Assembly: GCA_963785065.1 (NCBI GenBank)
Contig: CAWATX010000002.1
Span: 1,860,001 to 1,924,000 of the forward strand
DNA from: CAVSRC01 sp963785065
GTDB taxonomy: Bacteria; Pseudomonadota; Alphaproteobacteria; Rhizobiales; Kaistiaceae
Length of the DNA: 64,000 nt
Reading direction: 5' to 3'
In this document: in pieces, positions 17,468 through 27,545 of the stretch
Layout: the number at the start of each line of letters is the position of its first letter
How positions within the stretch are numbered: position 1 is the first letter of the stretch
The notes under the pieces: generated by a model
The model's database searches: none
What the model was told of the DNA's origin: nothing
Seen by the model: the letters and a program-made list of their open reading frames with translations, nothing else
Made by a program: the position numbers and the translations under genes

Positions 17468-17554
17468 CCGCGCGGCGCAATTTCCGGGTTGCCGCGGCGC
17501 CCGGCCCGGCGCAAGGATCGTCGGCGACGGCTATCCGATACGGCAGCAAACGCC

Positions 17555-18166
17555 ATGCGTCCGGAATTCCTCATCACCTCGTTCATCGTCGTTGCCGCGC
17601 CCGGCACCGGCGTGCTCTACACGCTCGCCGCCGGGCTGACGCGCGGGAGCCGCGCCAGCGTCATCGCCGCCTTCGGCTGCACGCTCGGCATCGTGCCCCA
17701 CATGGCCGCCGCCATCCTCGGGCTTGCCGCGCTGCTCCATGCCAGCGCCGTCGCCTTCCAGATCTTCAAGTATGTCGGCGTCGCCTATCTGCTCTATCTC
17801 GCCTGGATGACGCTCAAGGAGCACGGCACGCTTCAGGTCGAGCAACAGCCGGGCAAGCGCTCCGCGCTGCAGGTGATCGTCACCGCCGTCCTCATCAACG
17901 TCCTCAATCCCAAGCTGTCGATCTTCTTCATGGCCTTCCTGCCGCAGTTCATCAATGCCGGCGAGGCCCATCCGGTGCTGCGCATGGGCGAGCTCAGCGC
18001 CGTGTTCATGGTGATGACCTTCGTCGTCTTCGTCGGCTACGGCCTGTTCGCTTCCCTCGTGCGCGACCACGTCATCTCGCGTCCGCGCGTGCTCACCTGG
18101 ATGCGCCGCACCTTCGCCGCCGCCTTCCTCGCGCTCGGTGCCAAGCTCGCCTTCGCCCAGCGCTGA
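17555..18166 (+). CDS. LysE/RhtB-family amino-acid exporter
   Basis: A 203-residue inner-membrane protein with about six hydrophobic segments and the family N-terminus PGTGVLYTLAAGLTRGSRAS, followed by YLLYLAWMTLKE and NVLNPKLSIFFMAFLPQF. Members export amino acids such as lysine, threonine or homoserine lactones. It starts 87 bases after coxM; whether it belongs to that unit is unclear. The substrate cannot be predicted. Confidence 0.88.
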   Translation: MRPEFLITSFIVVAAPGTGVLYTLAAGLTRGSRASVIAAFGCTLGIVPHMAAAILGLAALLHASAVAFQIFKYVGVAYLLYLAWMTLKEHGTLQVEQQPGKRSALQVIVTAVLINVLNPKLSIFFMAFLPQFINAGEAHPVLRMGELSAVFMVMTFVVFVGYGLFASLVRDHVISRPRVLTWMRRTFAAAFLALGAKLAFAQR

Positions 18167-18259
18167 AGAAGGCTGGGGCTCGCCGCCGACCGGACGCGGT
18201 TTGACGCTCAGTCCGCCGCGCCCTTTAATCGCCTGTGAATATCGAGGGAGAGCATTGCA

Positions 18260-18745
18260 ATGAAGGGCGACCCGAAGGTCATCGATCATCTCAACCAGGC
18301 GCTGCGCATGGAGCTGACGGCGGTCAACCAGTACTGGCTGCACTTCCGCCTCACCGAAGACTGGGGCTACGTCAAGCTTGCCCGGAAGGAGCGGGCCGAA
18401 TCGATCGAGGAGATGCACCACGCCGACAAGCTGATCGCGCGCATCGTCTTCCTCGAAGGTTTCCCCAATGTGCAGAACCTGAGCCCGCTCAAGATCGGCC
18501 GCACCATCAAGGAGGTGCTGGAGGCTGACCTCGAGGGCGAATACGAGGCCCGGGCCTATTATTCCAAGGCCCGCGACGGCTGCCACAAGGCCGGCGACTA
18601 CATCTCGATGAAGCTGTTCGAGGAGCTGCTTGCCGACGAGGAAGGCCACATCGACTTCCTCGAGACCCAGATTCGGCTTCTCGAATCGATCGGCCCGGAG
18701 CGATACGGCCAGCTCAACGCCGAGCCCGTCGACGGCGAGGAATAG
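18260..18745 (+). CDS. bfr: bacterioferritin
   Basis: A 161-residue heme-containing ferritin. All ferroxidase-centre ligands are in the expected positions: Glu18, Glu51, His54, Glu94, Glu127 and His130, and the heme ligand is Met52 (EEMHHAD). Twenty-four copies form a shell that oxidises Fe(II) and stores it as mineral. GAGGGAG at 18244-18250 precedes the ATG. It ends three bases from the convergent glk stop. No bacterioferritin-associated ferredoxin gene is adjacent. Confidence 0.96.
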   Translation: MKGDPKVIDHLNQALRMELTAVNQYWLHFRLTEDWGYVKLARKERAESIEEMHHADKLIARIVFLEGFPNVQNLSPLKIGRTIKEVLEADLEGEYEARAYYSKARDGCHKAGDYISMKLFEELLADEEGHIDFLETQIRLLESIGPERYGQLNAEPVDGEE

Positions 18746-18748
18746 GCG

Positions 18749-19786
18749 TCAGCCGCGCCACCGCCGGCCGCTGAGCGACACGGCGAAGCTTGTCGGCGCG
18801 CGCGCGAAGGCGGCGATGCCGGAAAGCGCCGCGTCCTCCCTGGTGACGATCGACGTCGCCATGCGCTCGAGCAGCCGCGTGTGCGGCCATTTGGCCAGAA
18901 ACGCCTCGCGGAAGCCGCCCGATTGCAGCACCGGGGCAATCTTTGCGCTGATGCCGCCGGCCAGGAACACGCCGCCGGTCGGCATGAAGATCAGCGCCAG
19001 ATTGCCGGCGACGCGGCCGAGATGGGTGGCGAACAGCGACAGCGTCTCCGCCGCCTGCGGGCTCTCGCCGGCAAGCCCGGCATCGGTCACCGCCTTCGGC
19101 GTCGAGAGCTCCGGCGAAACGCCGTCGGTGGCGCACACCGCCCGGTAGAGGCGCACCATGCCGGAGCCGCAGAGCAGCGTCTCGGCGCCGATGCGCCCGC
19201 CGGTACGCTCCACATGCGGCCAGATGGCGAAATCGCGCTGGCTCACCGGGCCGAGATCGATATGGCCGCCTTCGCCCGGCACCGGCACCCACATGTCGCG
19301 CGCCTTGACCAGCGCACCGGCGCCGAGCCCGGTGCCGGGCCCAAGCACCACGCGGGCGCCGTCGGGCGACATCTCGCCGCTGCCGATCGGCTCGATGTCA
19401 TCGTGGCCGAGGCGGGGGAGCGCCAGCGACTGCGCCTCGAAATCGTTGAGCAGCACCATCTCGCTGAGGCCGAAGCGCGCGACCGTCTTCTTCGGCTCCA
19501 CCACCCACGGGCAGTTGGTCAGCGGCACCCGGTCGCCGGCGATCGGCCCGGCCAGCGCCAGCATGGCCGACTTCGGCTGGGCACCACCCTTTTCGATCAC
19601 CACCGCCGCGATGGCGTCGTCGATCGAGGCGAAGTCGGCGGTATGCACGTTGGGGAAGCGGTGGACCTCGCCGGTCTCGTCGGGGACCAGCGAGAAGCGC
19701 GCATTGGTGCCGCCGATGTCGCCGATCAGCACCGGGAAGGGCAGATGGTCGAGGTGCCGGCCGAGGGTGTCGTCAGCTTGGCTCAT
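18749..19786 (-). CDS. glk: glucokinase
   Basis: A 345-residue hexokinase-fold enzyme of the Glk (non-ROK) family. The ATP phosphate motif is LIGDIGGTNARFSL near residues 20-33, and VVLGPGTGLGAGAL with VPGEGGHIDLGP provides the glucose and nucleotide contacts. It phosphorylates glucose in the cytoplasm. Its start overlaps the mgsA stop (ATGA), so it is the last gene of the run from the nucleoside transporter through mgsA and is probably translationally coupled. Confidence 0.93.
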   Translation of the reverse strand: MSQADDTLGRHLDHLPFPVLIGDIGGTNARFSLVPDETGEVHRFPNVHTADFASIDDAIAAVVIEKGGAQPKSAMLALAGPIAGDRVPLTNCPWVVEPKKTVARFGLSEMVLLNDFEAQSLALPRLGHDDIEPIGSGEMSPDGARVVLGPGTGLGAGALVKARDMWVPVPGEGGHIDLGPVSQRDFAIWPHVERTGGRIGAETLLCGSGMVRLYRAVCATDGVSPELSTPKAVTDAGLAGESPQAAETLSLFATHLGRVAGNLALIFMPTGGVFLAGGISAKIAPVLQSGGFREAFLAKWPHTRLLERMATSIVTREDAALSGIAAFARAPTSFAVSLSGRRWRG

Positions 19787-20202
19787 GCCGTCTCCGCTTG
19801 CTGCATCAGCTTCTTCAGATAGTGCACGAAAATGTCCGCCGTGTGCCGATTGAGCGCCATGGGAATATCATAGACCACCGCCAGTCGGGTCAGCGCCTTG
19901 ACGTCGACGTCGTGGGGCAGCGGCGACAGCGCGTCGATGAAGAAGATGAGCGCGCCGATCTTGCCGTCGGCGATCAGCGCGCCGATCTGCTGGTCGCCGC
20001 CCACCGGCCCGCTCTTCATCCGCGTCAGGTTGAGTTCGGGGCAGGCCTCCAGGATGCGCCCGCCGGTGGTGCCGGTGGCATAGAGCGGAAAGGCCTTCAG
20101 CACCGCCATGTTGTCGCGGGCGAAGGCGACCATCTCGTCCTTCTTCTGGTCGTGCGCGATCAGCGCAATGGCCGGCAGGCCGGAAGGTCCCAGCGCGGCC
20201 AT
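19783..20202 (-). CDS. mgsA: methylglyoxal synthase
   Basis: A 139-residue enzyme that converts dihydroxyacetone phosphate to methylglyoxal and phosphate. The family hallmarks are present: LIAHDQKKDEMV at the start, ATGTTGGRI, the catalytic MKSGPVGGDQQIGA, and FIDALSPLPHDVDVKAL, then NRHTADIFV. The ATG at 20202 is used because the open frame continuing upstream overlaps the permease gene out of phase. It lies two bases from the permease stop and overlaps glk by four bases. Confidence 0.94.
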   Translation of the reverse strand: MAALGPSGLPAIALIAHDQKKDEMVAFARDNMAVLKAFPLYATGTTGGRILEACPELNLTRMKSGPVGGDQQIGALIADGKIGALIFFIDALSPLPHDVDVKALTRLAVVYDIPMALNRHTADIFVHYLKKLMQQAETA

Positions 20203-20204
20203 GC

Positions 20205-21470
20205 CTACTCCTTGATGTAGGGCTTGCCGTCGGCGGCCGGCGGCCGCGCCTTGCCGACGATACCGGCAACCAGCACGATGGTGGCGATATAGGGCGCCAT
20301 CGCCAGGAATTCGGAGGGGATCGGCGTCTGCAGGATCGCCAGCTTCTGCTGCAGCGAATCGGCAAAGCCGAAGACCAGCGCCGCCATCAGCGCGCCGACC
20401 GGGTGCCAGCGGCCGAAGATCATGGCGGCGAGGCCGATGAAGCCGCGCCCGTTGGTCATGTTGATGTCGAAGCGGCCGACCGAGCCGAGCGTGAACCAGG
20501 CACCGGCGAAGCCCGCCACCATGCCGCCGATGGTCAGGTTGATGAAGCGCACGCGATAGACGTTGATGCCGAGCGTATCGGCGGCCTCCGGGTGCTCGCC
20601 GACGGCGCGGGCGCGCAGGCCGGAGCGCGTGTGGAACAGATAATAGGTTGCGCCTGCGATCAGGATGGCGGCGCCATAGACGAAGATGTTCTGCTGGAAG
20701 AAGACGCGGCCGATGATCGGCAGGTTGGCGAGGAACGGAATGTCGATGCCATGGAAGATCGGCGCGTTGTTGAGCTCGCGGTGCACGGTCAGCACCTGCG
20801 AGGTGACGTAGGAGGTGAGACCGAGCGCAAACAGGTTCACCGCCACGCCGGCGATGATCTGGTCGACGCGGTAGGTGATGACCAGCACGCCGAGGGCCAG
20901 CCCCATCAGCCCGCCGACGAGGATCGCCGCGATGAGCCCGATCCATCCGCCGGCGAGCGAGCCGACGATGGCGCCGGTGAAGGCGCCGGAAAGCAGCATG
21001 CCCTCGATGCCGATATTGACCACGGCGACCCGCTCCGACAGCGTGCCGACCAGCCCGCCGAGCGCGATCGGCACGGCGCGCACCACGGTCGCTTCCAGCA
21101 TGCCGGTGAGGTTGAACTCCTTGCCCGCCGTCGCCCACACCAGGAAGGTCGTCACCGCCAGAAAGAGGCCGATGCCGAGGAACAGGCTGGAGCGTCGGGC
21201 GGCGCCGCGCACAAACTGGCGGGCGCCGAGAAAGGCCAGGATCGCCGCCACCACATAGCTGTAGGGCGATGCCGGCACCACCAGGTTGGGGAGCGCGAAG
21301 AGGTCGCCCCTCAGCGCCAGGCGGAAGGTCGCATCGCCAGAGGATTCGGCACCGAAGACCGCCGCCACGAACACCGCCAGCGCCAGCAGGAGCCAGCCGA
21401 TGATCAGTGTCTGGCGACGCTTGACGATATCGAGGTCGGCGCGACTGACCGCCGTGTCGGTCACAGCCAT
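20205..21470 (-). CDS. nucleoside-type ABC transporter permease (second permease)
   Basis: A 421-residue membrane permease of the BMP-associated branched family (YufQ/NupQ-like). About ten hydrophobic segments are seen; GGLVGTLSERVAVVNIGIEGMLL is the typical conserved loop near the first third, and NMTNGRGFIGLAAMIFGRWHP is the coupling-type segment near the C-terminus. It pairs with the permease just upstream (four-base gap) to form the membrane path for nucleosides. The N-terminus adds about 60 hydrophilic/hydrophobic residues compared with the shortest family members. Confidence 0.9.
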   Translation of the reverse strand: MAVTDTAVSRADLDIVKRRQTLIIGWLLLALAVFVAAVFGAESSGDATFRLALRGDLFALPNLVVPASPYSYVVAAILAFLGARQFVRGAARRSSLFLGIGLFLAVTTFLVWATAGKEFNLTGMLEATVVRAVPIALGGLVGTLSERVAVVNIGIEGMLLSGAFTGAIVGSLAGGWIGLIAAILVGGLMGLALGVLVITYRVDQIIAGVAVNLFALGLTSYVTSQVLTVHRELNNAPIFHGIDIPFLANLPIIGRVFFQQNIFVYGAAILIAGATYYLFHTRSGLRARAVGEHPEAADTLGINVYRVRFINLTIGGMVAGFAGAWFTLGSVGRFDINMTNGRGFIGLAAMIFGRWHPVGALMAALVFGFADSLQQKLAILQTPIPSEFLAMAPYIATIVLVAGIVGKARPPAADGKPYIKE

Positions 21471-21474
21471 GGCC

Positions 21475-22607
21475 CTATGTCCCCGCCGTCTTGCGTTTGC
21501 GGAACGCCCACGGGAACGCCGATTTCATCAGCAGCGGCGCCGCCACGAAGACGATGATCAGCGCCTGGATGATGGCGATCAGGTCGATGCGCACGCCGGC
21601 CATCACCTGCATCTGCCGTCCGCCGGCATCGAGCGCGCCGAACAATATGCCGGCGAGCAGCACGCCCACCGGGTGCGAGCGTCCGAGCAGGGCGACGGCG
21701 ATCGAGTTGAAGCCGACACCGCCGGAGAAGCCGGGTGTCGCCCGGCCGAGCACGCCGAGCACCTGATTGGCGCCGGCCAGCCCTGCCAGTCCGCCGGAGA
21801 TCGCCATGACGATGACGATGATAAGGCCGGAGCGCATGCCGGCATAGCGCGCTGCCAGGGGGTTGAGCCCGCTGGCGCGAAACTCGAAGCCAAGCGTCGT
21901 GCGGAACAAGAGCCAGTAGACCACGATCACCATGATGATGGTGATGATGATGCCGGCATTGAGCCTGAGATTGGGGTCGAGCCAGGTGAGCAGCTTGGGC
22001 AACTCCGCGCTTTGCAGCACCGAGGCGGAGACCGGATCGTGGCGGCCGGGCTTCTGCATCGGCGGATTGCGCAGGAGATAGTAGGTAAGCTGCAGCGCGC
22101 TCAGATTGAGCATGATGGTGGTGATGACTTCGTGCGCCCCGGTCGCCGCCTTCAGCCAGCCGGGTATCGCCGCCCAGATGGCGCCGGCCAGGATGCCGGC
22201 GAGAAGCGCCAGCGGCAGGTGGATGTAGATCGGCAGTCCGGCGAAGGAGAAGCCGACCGCCACCGCCGCCATGCCACCGGCGATCATCTGGCCCTCGGCG
22301 CCGATGTTGAACAGGCCGGCGCGGAAGCCGAGGGCCACGCCGAGCGCCGCAAGCGTCACCGGCGCGGCCGCCGTCAGCGTCTCCGACACCGCCTGGAGCG
22401 AGCCGAACGAGCCCATGAATAGCGCTTCGTAGGCCTTGCCGACGGTCGGGAAGTTGACGCCGGTGAGCAGCATCACGATGCCGCCGATCACCATTGCCAC
22501 CACGACTGCCAGCACCGGCACGATGATGAGCTGCTCGACGTCGAAGCCCGCCGCCGTGGCGCGCCTGAGCGCCTCCTCCGACTGCGTCTCCTGGCGCATA
22601 TAGTCGC

Positions 22608-22611
<4 letters not shown>
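21475..22611 (-). CDS. nucleoside-type ABC transporter permease (first permease)
   Basis: A 378-residue permease of the YufP/NupP type, with the conserved FRAGLFNIGAEGQMIAGG loop, ATGAHEVITTIMLNL, and GVGFNSIAVALLGRSHPVG near the end. Its ATG at 22611 overlaps the ATPase stop codon (ATGA), which fixes the start against a longer open frame extending to 22983. It is the partner of the permease encoded next. Confidence 0.92.
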
Positions 22612-24119
<1,508 letters not shown>

Positions 24120-24181
24120 GCTTCAGCACCCCCGCATCTCAGTGGTCCGGCGCGCCCACAGGCCACTGACTTGCTTGTGCA

Positions 24182-24211
24182 CCCGCCGCGTCCTTGCTCG
24201 GGCGCGGCGGG
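24182..24211 (-). other. intercistronic hairpin after the binding-protein gene
   Basis: A perfect 9-bp GC stem (24182-24190 with 24203-24211) and 12-base loop lies 30 bases beyond the stop of the substrate-binding-protein gene and ahead of the ATPase gene. No T-run follows on the minus strand. Stable hairpins in this position often protect the 3' end of the binding-protein message and let it accumulate above the transporter genes. Confidence 0.6.
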
Positions 24212-24240
24212 CAGTGGTGACAGTACGGCAGGGCTTTCGC

Positions 24241-25278
24241 CTACATGCCGCCGACCTTGATCGAACCGTCGACGATGCCGGCCTTGATCTTGGCGAGCTC
24301 GTCCTTCAGTTCGGCCGGAACCGCCGAATCGAAGTCGTGGAACGGAGCCAGATCGACGCCGCCGCCCTTCAGGTCGCCGACGATGACGCCGCCCTTGAAG
24401 GTGCCCTTGAAGGCCTCGGTGACGGCTTCCTTGGTGGTCGAGTCAACCTTCTTCAGCACCGACGACAGGAACACGCCCTTGTGGTCCGGATCGGTGGCGT
24501 ACTGATCGGTATCGACGCCGATGATCTTCAGCTTGTCGGTGCCGATCTCCTGGGCGAGCGCTGCCGGGCCCTGGCCGACCTTGCCGGCCACCGGCAGGAT
24601 GATGTCGGCGCCTTCGTCGACCATGCTCTTGGCGATGTCCTTGCCCTTGTCGATCGAGTTGAAGTCACCGACGAACACGCCGTCCTTCTTGGCCGGATCC
24701 CAGCCGAGCACCTTCACCTTGGTGCCCTTCACCTTGTTGTAGTAGTCGGCGCCCCACACGAAGCCGTCCATGAAGTCGGTCACCGGCCCGCCGATATTGA
24801 TGCCGCCGAAGGTGCCGAGCACGCCGGTCTTGGTCATGCCGGCGGCGAGGTAGCCGGCGAGGAACGCCGCCTGGTTGGTCGCATAGACCTGGCCGAGCAC
24901 GTTCGGGATCGTCGGGTCATAGGCGTAGTCGACGATGGTGTATTTGATGTTCGGATTGGCCTCGGCCGACGCCTTGGTGGCATCGCCGAGCAGGAAGCCG
25001 ACGGTGACGATCACGTCGCACTTGGCCTGCACGAACGACTGCAGGTTGGGCACGTAGTCGGTCTCGGCCTTGGACTCGAGCAGCTTGGTCTCGAAGCCGC
25101 CTTCCTTGGCGGCGTCCTGGACGCCCTGCCAGGTGTACTGATTGAAGCCCTTGTCGTCGACGCCGCCCGTATCGGTGACGGCGCAGGCGAGAAATGCAAA
25201 GGCCGGCGCGCTCATGGCACCCATCCACGCGACGGTGGCGAGAGCGGCAAGGCTGGTGGTAACGATCCTGCGGTTCAA
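24241..25278 (-). CDS. BMP-family nucleoside ABC transporter substrate-binding protein
   Basis: A 345-residue periplasmic binding protein of the Bmp/PnrA (Med) family: CAVTDTGGVDDKGFNQYTW is the family opening, with GDFNSIDKGKDIA and GVDTDQYATDP later. A signal peptide of about 28 residues ends APAFA; no lipobox is seen. The start is a TTG at 25278, fixed by AAGGAGGG five bases upstream, which a search limited to ATG would miss. It heads the importer operon and is divergent from cdd. With cdd, deoA, deoB and upp next door the ligand is most likely a nucleoside. Confidence 0.9.
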   Translation of the reverse strand: MNRRIVTTSLAALATVAWMGAMSAPAFAFLACAVTDTGGVDDKGFNQYTWQGVQDAAKEGGFETKLLESKAETDYVPNLQSFVQAKCDVIVTVGFLLGDATKASAEANPNIKYTIVDYAYDPTIPNVLGQVYATNQAAFLAGYLAAGMTKTGVLGTFGGINIGGPVTDFMDGFVWGADYYNKVKGTKVKVLGWDPAKKDGVFVGDFNSIDKGKDIAKSMVDEGADIILPVAGKVGQGPAALAQEIGTDKLKIIGVDTDQYATDPDHKGVFLSSVLKKVDSTTKEAVTEAFKGTFKGGVIVGDLKGGGVDLAPFHDFDSAVPAELKDELAKIKAGIVDGSIKVGGM

Positions 25279-25465
25279 GTGACCCTCCTTCAGCTTGACT
25301 AAAGCCAGTTCGGCGAGAAAACGCCGCTTCCCTCCGGGCCGCCGGCTCGATACCGGACCCCTTCCCAGCAAGGGCTTGGGGCAACTCTCGCATTTTCATC
25401 TGCCCGCGCCAAGACGGTCCAGTGACGTGACGCACCGTGGCAAAGGCGGTAGAAAACCTACATCC

Positions 25466-25475
25466 AAACCGGTTT
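25466..25475. promoter_or_regulatory. candidate LacI-type operator AAACCGGTTT
   Basis: A perfect 10-bp palindrome with central CG, the form bound by LacI-family repressors, lies 23 bases before the cdd start in the 220-bp divergent region shared with the binding-protein gene. A similar core, AAACCGGTGG, occurs at 28805-28814 between deoB and upp. No LacI-type gene is in the window, so the regulator is inferred. Confidence 0.4.
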
Positions 25476-25498
25476 AGGCAGGCGAAGGAGGCCAGCCG

Positions 25499-25906
25499 AT
25501 GGACAAGGAGCTGTTTGCCGCCGCCCGCGCCGTGCGCGACCGCGCCCACGCGCCCTATTCCCGCTTCCATGTCGGCGCTGCGCTGCGCACCGAGGCTGGC
25601 ACCGTCCACGCCGGCGCCAATGTGGAAAACGCCTCCTATCCGGAAGGCTGGTGTGCCGAGACCTCGGCCATCTCCCAGATGATTGCGGCCGGCGGAGCGG
25701 CAGCGGCGCGGCGCATCGTCGCCGTTTCGGTGGTCGCCGAGCGCATCGAGGGACGGCTGACGACGCCCTGCGGCGGCTGTCGCCAGCGCCTGGCGGAGTT
25801 CGCCGGTCCCGACACGCCGATCGACGTCATCGACCCCTCCGGCGAAGGCCGGACCTTCACCATGCGCGATCTGCTGCCTTCGGCTTTCGACATGGAAGGC
25901 AGGTGA
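25499..25906 (+). CDS. cdd: cytidine deaminase
   Basis: A 135-residue zinc enzyme that deaminates cytidine and deoxycytidine to uridine and deoxyuridine. The zinc ligands are Cys52 in WCAET (Glu54 being the proton shuttle) and Cys91/Cys94 in PCGGCRQRL, the tetrameric three-cysteine type. VGAALRTEAG and GANVENASYP are conserved substrate contacts. GAAGGAGG at 25484-25491 precedes the ATG. It is followed after six bases by deoA. Confidence 0.96.
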   Translation: MDKELFAAARAVRDRAHAPYSRFHVGAALRTEAGTVHAGANVENASYPEGWCAETSAISQMIAAGGAAAARRIVAVSVVAERIEGRLTTPCGGCRQRLAEFAGPDTPIDVIDPSGEGRTFTMRDLLPSAFDMEGR

Positions 25907-25912
25907 GACGAT

Positions 25913-27232
25913 ATGGCCAACTATCTTCCACAGGAAATCATTCGCAGGAAGCGCGACGGCGAGGCGCTGTCGGCGCAAGAGATCGCCTTCATGGTCAAGG
26001 GGCTGACCGATCGCACCATCAGTGACGGTCAGGTCGCCGCATTCGCCATGGCGGTCTTCTTCCGCGGGATGACCCGCGATGAGGCGGTGGCGCTGACCAT
26101 CGCCATGCGCGATTCCGGCACGGTGCTCGATTGGTCCGATCTGCCCGGACCGGCGCTCGACAAGCATTCGACGGGCGGCGTCGGCGACAACGTCTCGCTG
26201 ATGCTGTCGCCGGCACTCGCCGCCTGCGGCGCCTGCGTGCCGATGGTCTCCGGCCGCGGGTTGGGGCACACCGGCGGCACGCTCGACAAGCTCGATTCCA
26301 TCCCCGGCTACCACAGCCAGCCGGACCTCGCTTTGTTTAGCAAGGTCGTCGCCGAGGTCGGTTGCGCGATCATCGGCCAGACTCTCGACCTGGCGCCGGC
26401 CGACAGGCGCCTCTATGCCATCCGCGACGTCACCGCGACGGTTGAATCGATCCCGCTGATCACCGCTTCGATCCTCTCCAAGAAGCTTGCCGCGGTCCGT
26501 AGCGGCGTCGTCCTCGACGTGAAGACCGGCAACGGCGCCTTCATGCAGAAGCGGGAGGATGCCCAGGGGCTCGCCGAAAGCCTGGTGAGCGTCGCCAATG
26601 GCGCCGGCCTCAAGGCAAGCGCGCTCATCACCGACATGAACCAGCCGTTGGCTTCGGCCGCCGGCAATGCGGTCGAGGTGACGAACGCGGTCGATTTCCT
26701 GAAAGGCAAGGCAGATCGCCGCCTCTACGACGTAACCTTGGCGCTGGGCGGCGAACTGCTCACACTGGGTGGCCTTGCCAGCGATGACGCCGACGGTCGC
26801 GCCAGGATCGAGGCTGCCTTCTCCTCGGGCCGCGCCGCGGAGATTTTCGGGCGCATGGTCACCGCCCTCGGCGGCCCGTCGGACTTCATGGAGAAACCGG
26901 AGAAATACCTGAAGGCGGCGCCCGTCGTCCGTCCGGTCATCGCGGAGCGCGCCGGCGTGGTCACGGAGATCGACACCCGCGCCGTCGGCGTTGCCGTGCT
27001 GTCGCTCGGCGGCGGCCGCACGAGGCCTGAGGATTCGGTCGACCATTCGGTCGGCCTCACCCGGCTTGCCGGCCTCGGCGCCGAGGTTGGCCCGGACGCG
27101 CCGCTGGCCCTGGTCCATGCCCGCGACGAGGCGTCCGCCATGCAGGCCGAGGCGGTGCTGAGGCGGGCCTATGCGCTGGGCGAGGAGGCGCCGGCGGCGG
27201 CCCCGACCGTCTACCAGCGCATCGGGCCCTAA
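25913..27232 (+). CDS. deoA: thymidine phosphorylase
   Basis: A 439-residue pyrimidine-nucleoside phosphorylase that splits thymidine and deoxyuridine to base and deoxyribose 1-phosphate. The phosphate-binding motif KHSTGGVGD begins at Lys84; VSGRGLGHTGGTLDKLDSI is the family signature. It is co-transcribed with cdd. Its product feeds the phosphopentomutase encoded nearby; no deoxyribose-phosphate aldolase gene is present in the window. Confidence 0.96.
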   Translation: MANYLPQEIIRRKRDGEALSAQEIAFMVKGLTDRTISDGQVAAFAMAVFFRGMTRDEAVALTIAMRDSGTVLDWSDLPGPALDKHSTGGVGDNVSLMLSPALAACGACVPMVSGRGLGHTGGTLDKLDSIPGYHSQPDLALFSKVVAEVGCAIIGQTLDLAPADRRLYAIRDVTATVESIPLITASILSKKLAAVRSGVVLDVKTGNGAFMQKREDAQGLAESLVSVANGAGLKASALITDMNQPLASAAGNAVEVTNAVDFLKGKADRRLYDVTLALGGELLTLGGLASDDADGRARIEAAFSSGRAAEIFGRMVTALGGPSDFMEKPEKYLKAAPVVRPVIAERAGVVTEIDTRAVGVAVLSLGGGRTRPEDSVDHSVGLTRLAGLGAEVGPDAPLALVHARDEASAMQAEAVLRRAYALGEEAPAAAPTVYQRIGP

Positions 27233-27353
27233 AACGGCGGAAACACTTCGGTCAACGCCGGTACCCAGACATTAAGCTTGATTCAAGGGAAGCCCTTCGG
27301 CCGGGCCACCGCTGCGCTATGTTCCCGGCGGCAACAGCCATCGGGAGGTTCGC

Positions 27354-27545
27354 ATGGCACGCGAGCACGACGAGGCCCTTGAGGCATTTCTCGCCGCCAT
27401 CGACAGGCGGCTGGAGACTGCGCCGGTCGTCGAGCGGCGCGGCGAGGACAGGCGTGCCCAGCCCGACGACAAGCCGGTGGACGGACGCCGCGCCAAAGGC
27501 CCGGTGAAGGACGCCTTCGCCTACTGGGATTCGAAGCGCCGCTAG
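27354..27545 (+). CDS. small hydrophilic protein of unknown function
   Basis: A 63-residue, strongly charged protein (AFLAAIDRRLE, GEDRRAQPDDKP, FAYWDSKRR at the end). GGGAGG at 27343-27348 sits five bases before the ATG, which supports expression. It follows deoA by 121 bases and its TAG stop overlaps the minus-strand deoB stop in a shared CTAG. No family is recognised; it may be an uncharacterised small protein of this order. Confidence 0.55.
   Translation: MAREHDEALEAFLAAIDRRLETAPVVERRGEDRRAQPDDKPVDGRRAKGPVKDAFAYWDSKRR

Noticed and set aside
20203..21138. N-terminal extension of mgsA
   Set aside because: It is the permease gene read out of phase; MgsA is complete from 20202.
24917..27118. 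733-codon open frame on the minus strand
   Set aside because: It covers the antisense of cdd and deoA and an out-of-phase part of the binding-protein gene; no domain and shadow-like composition.
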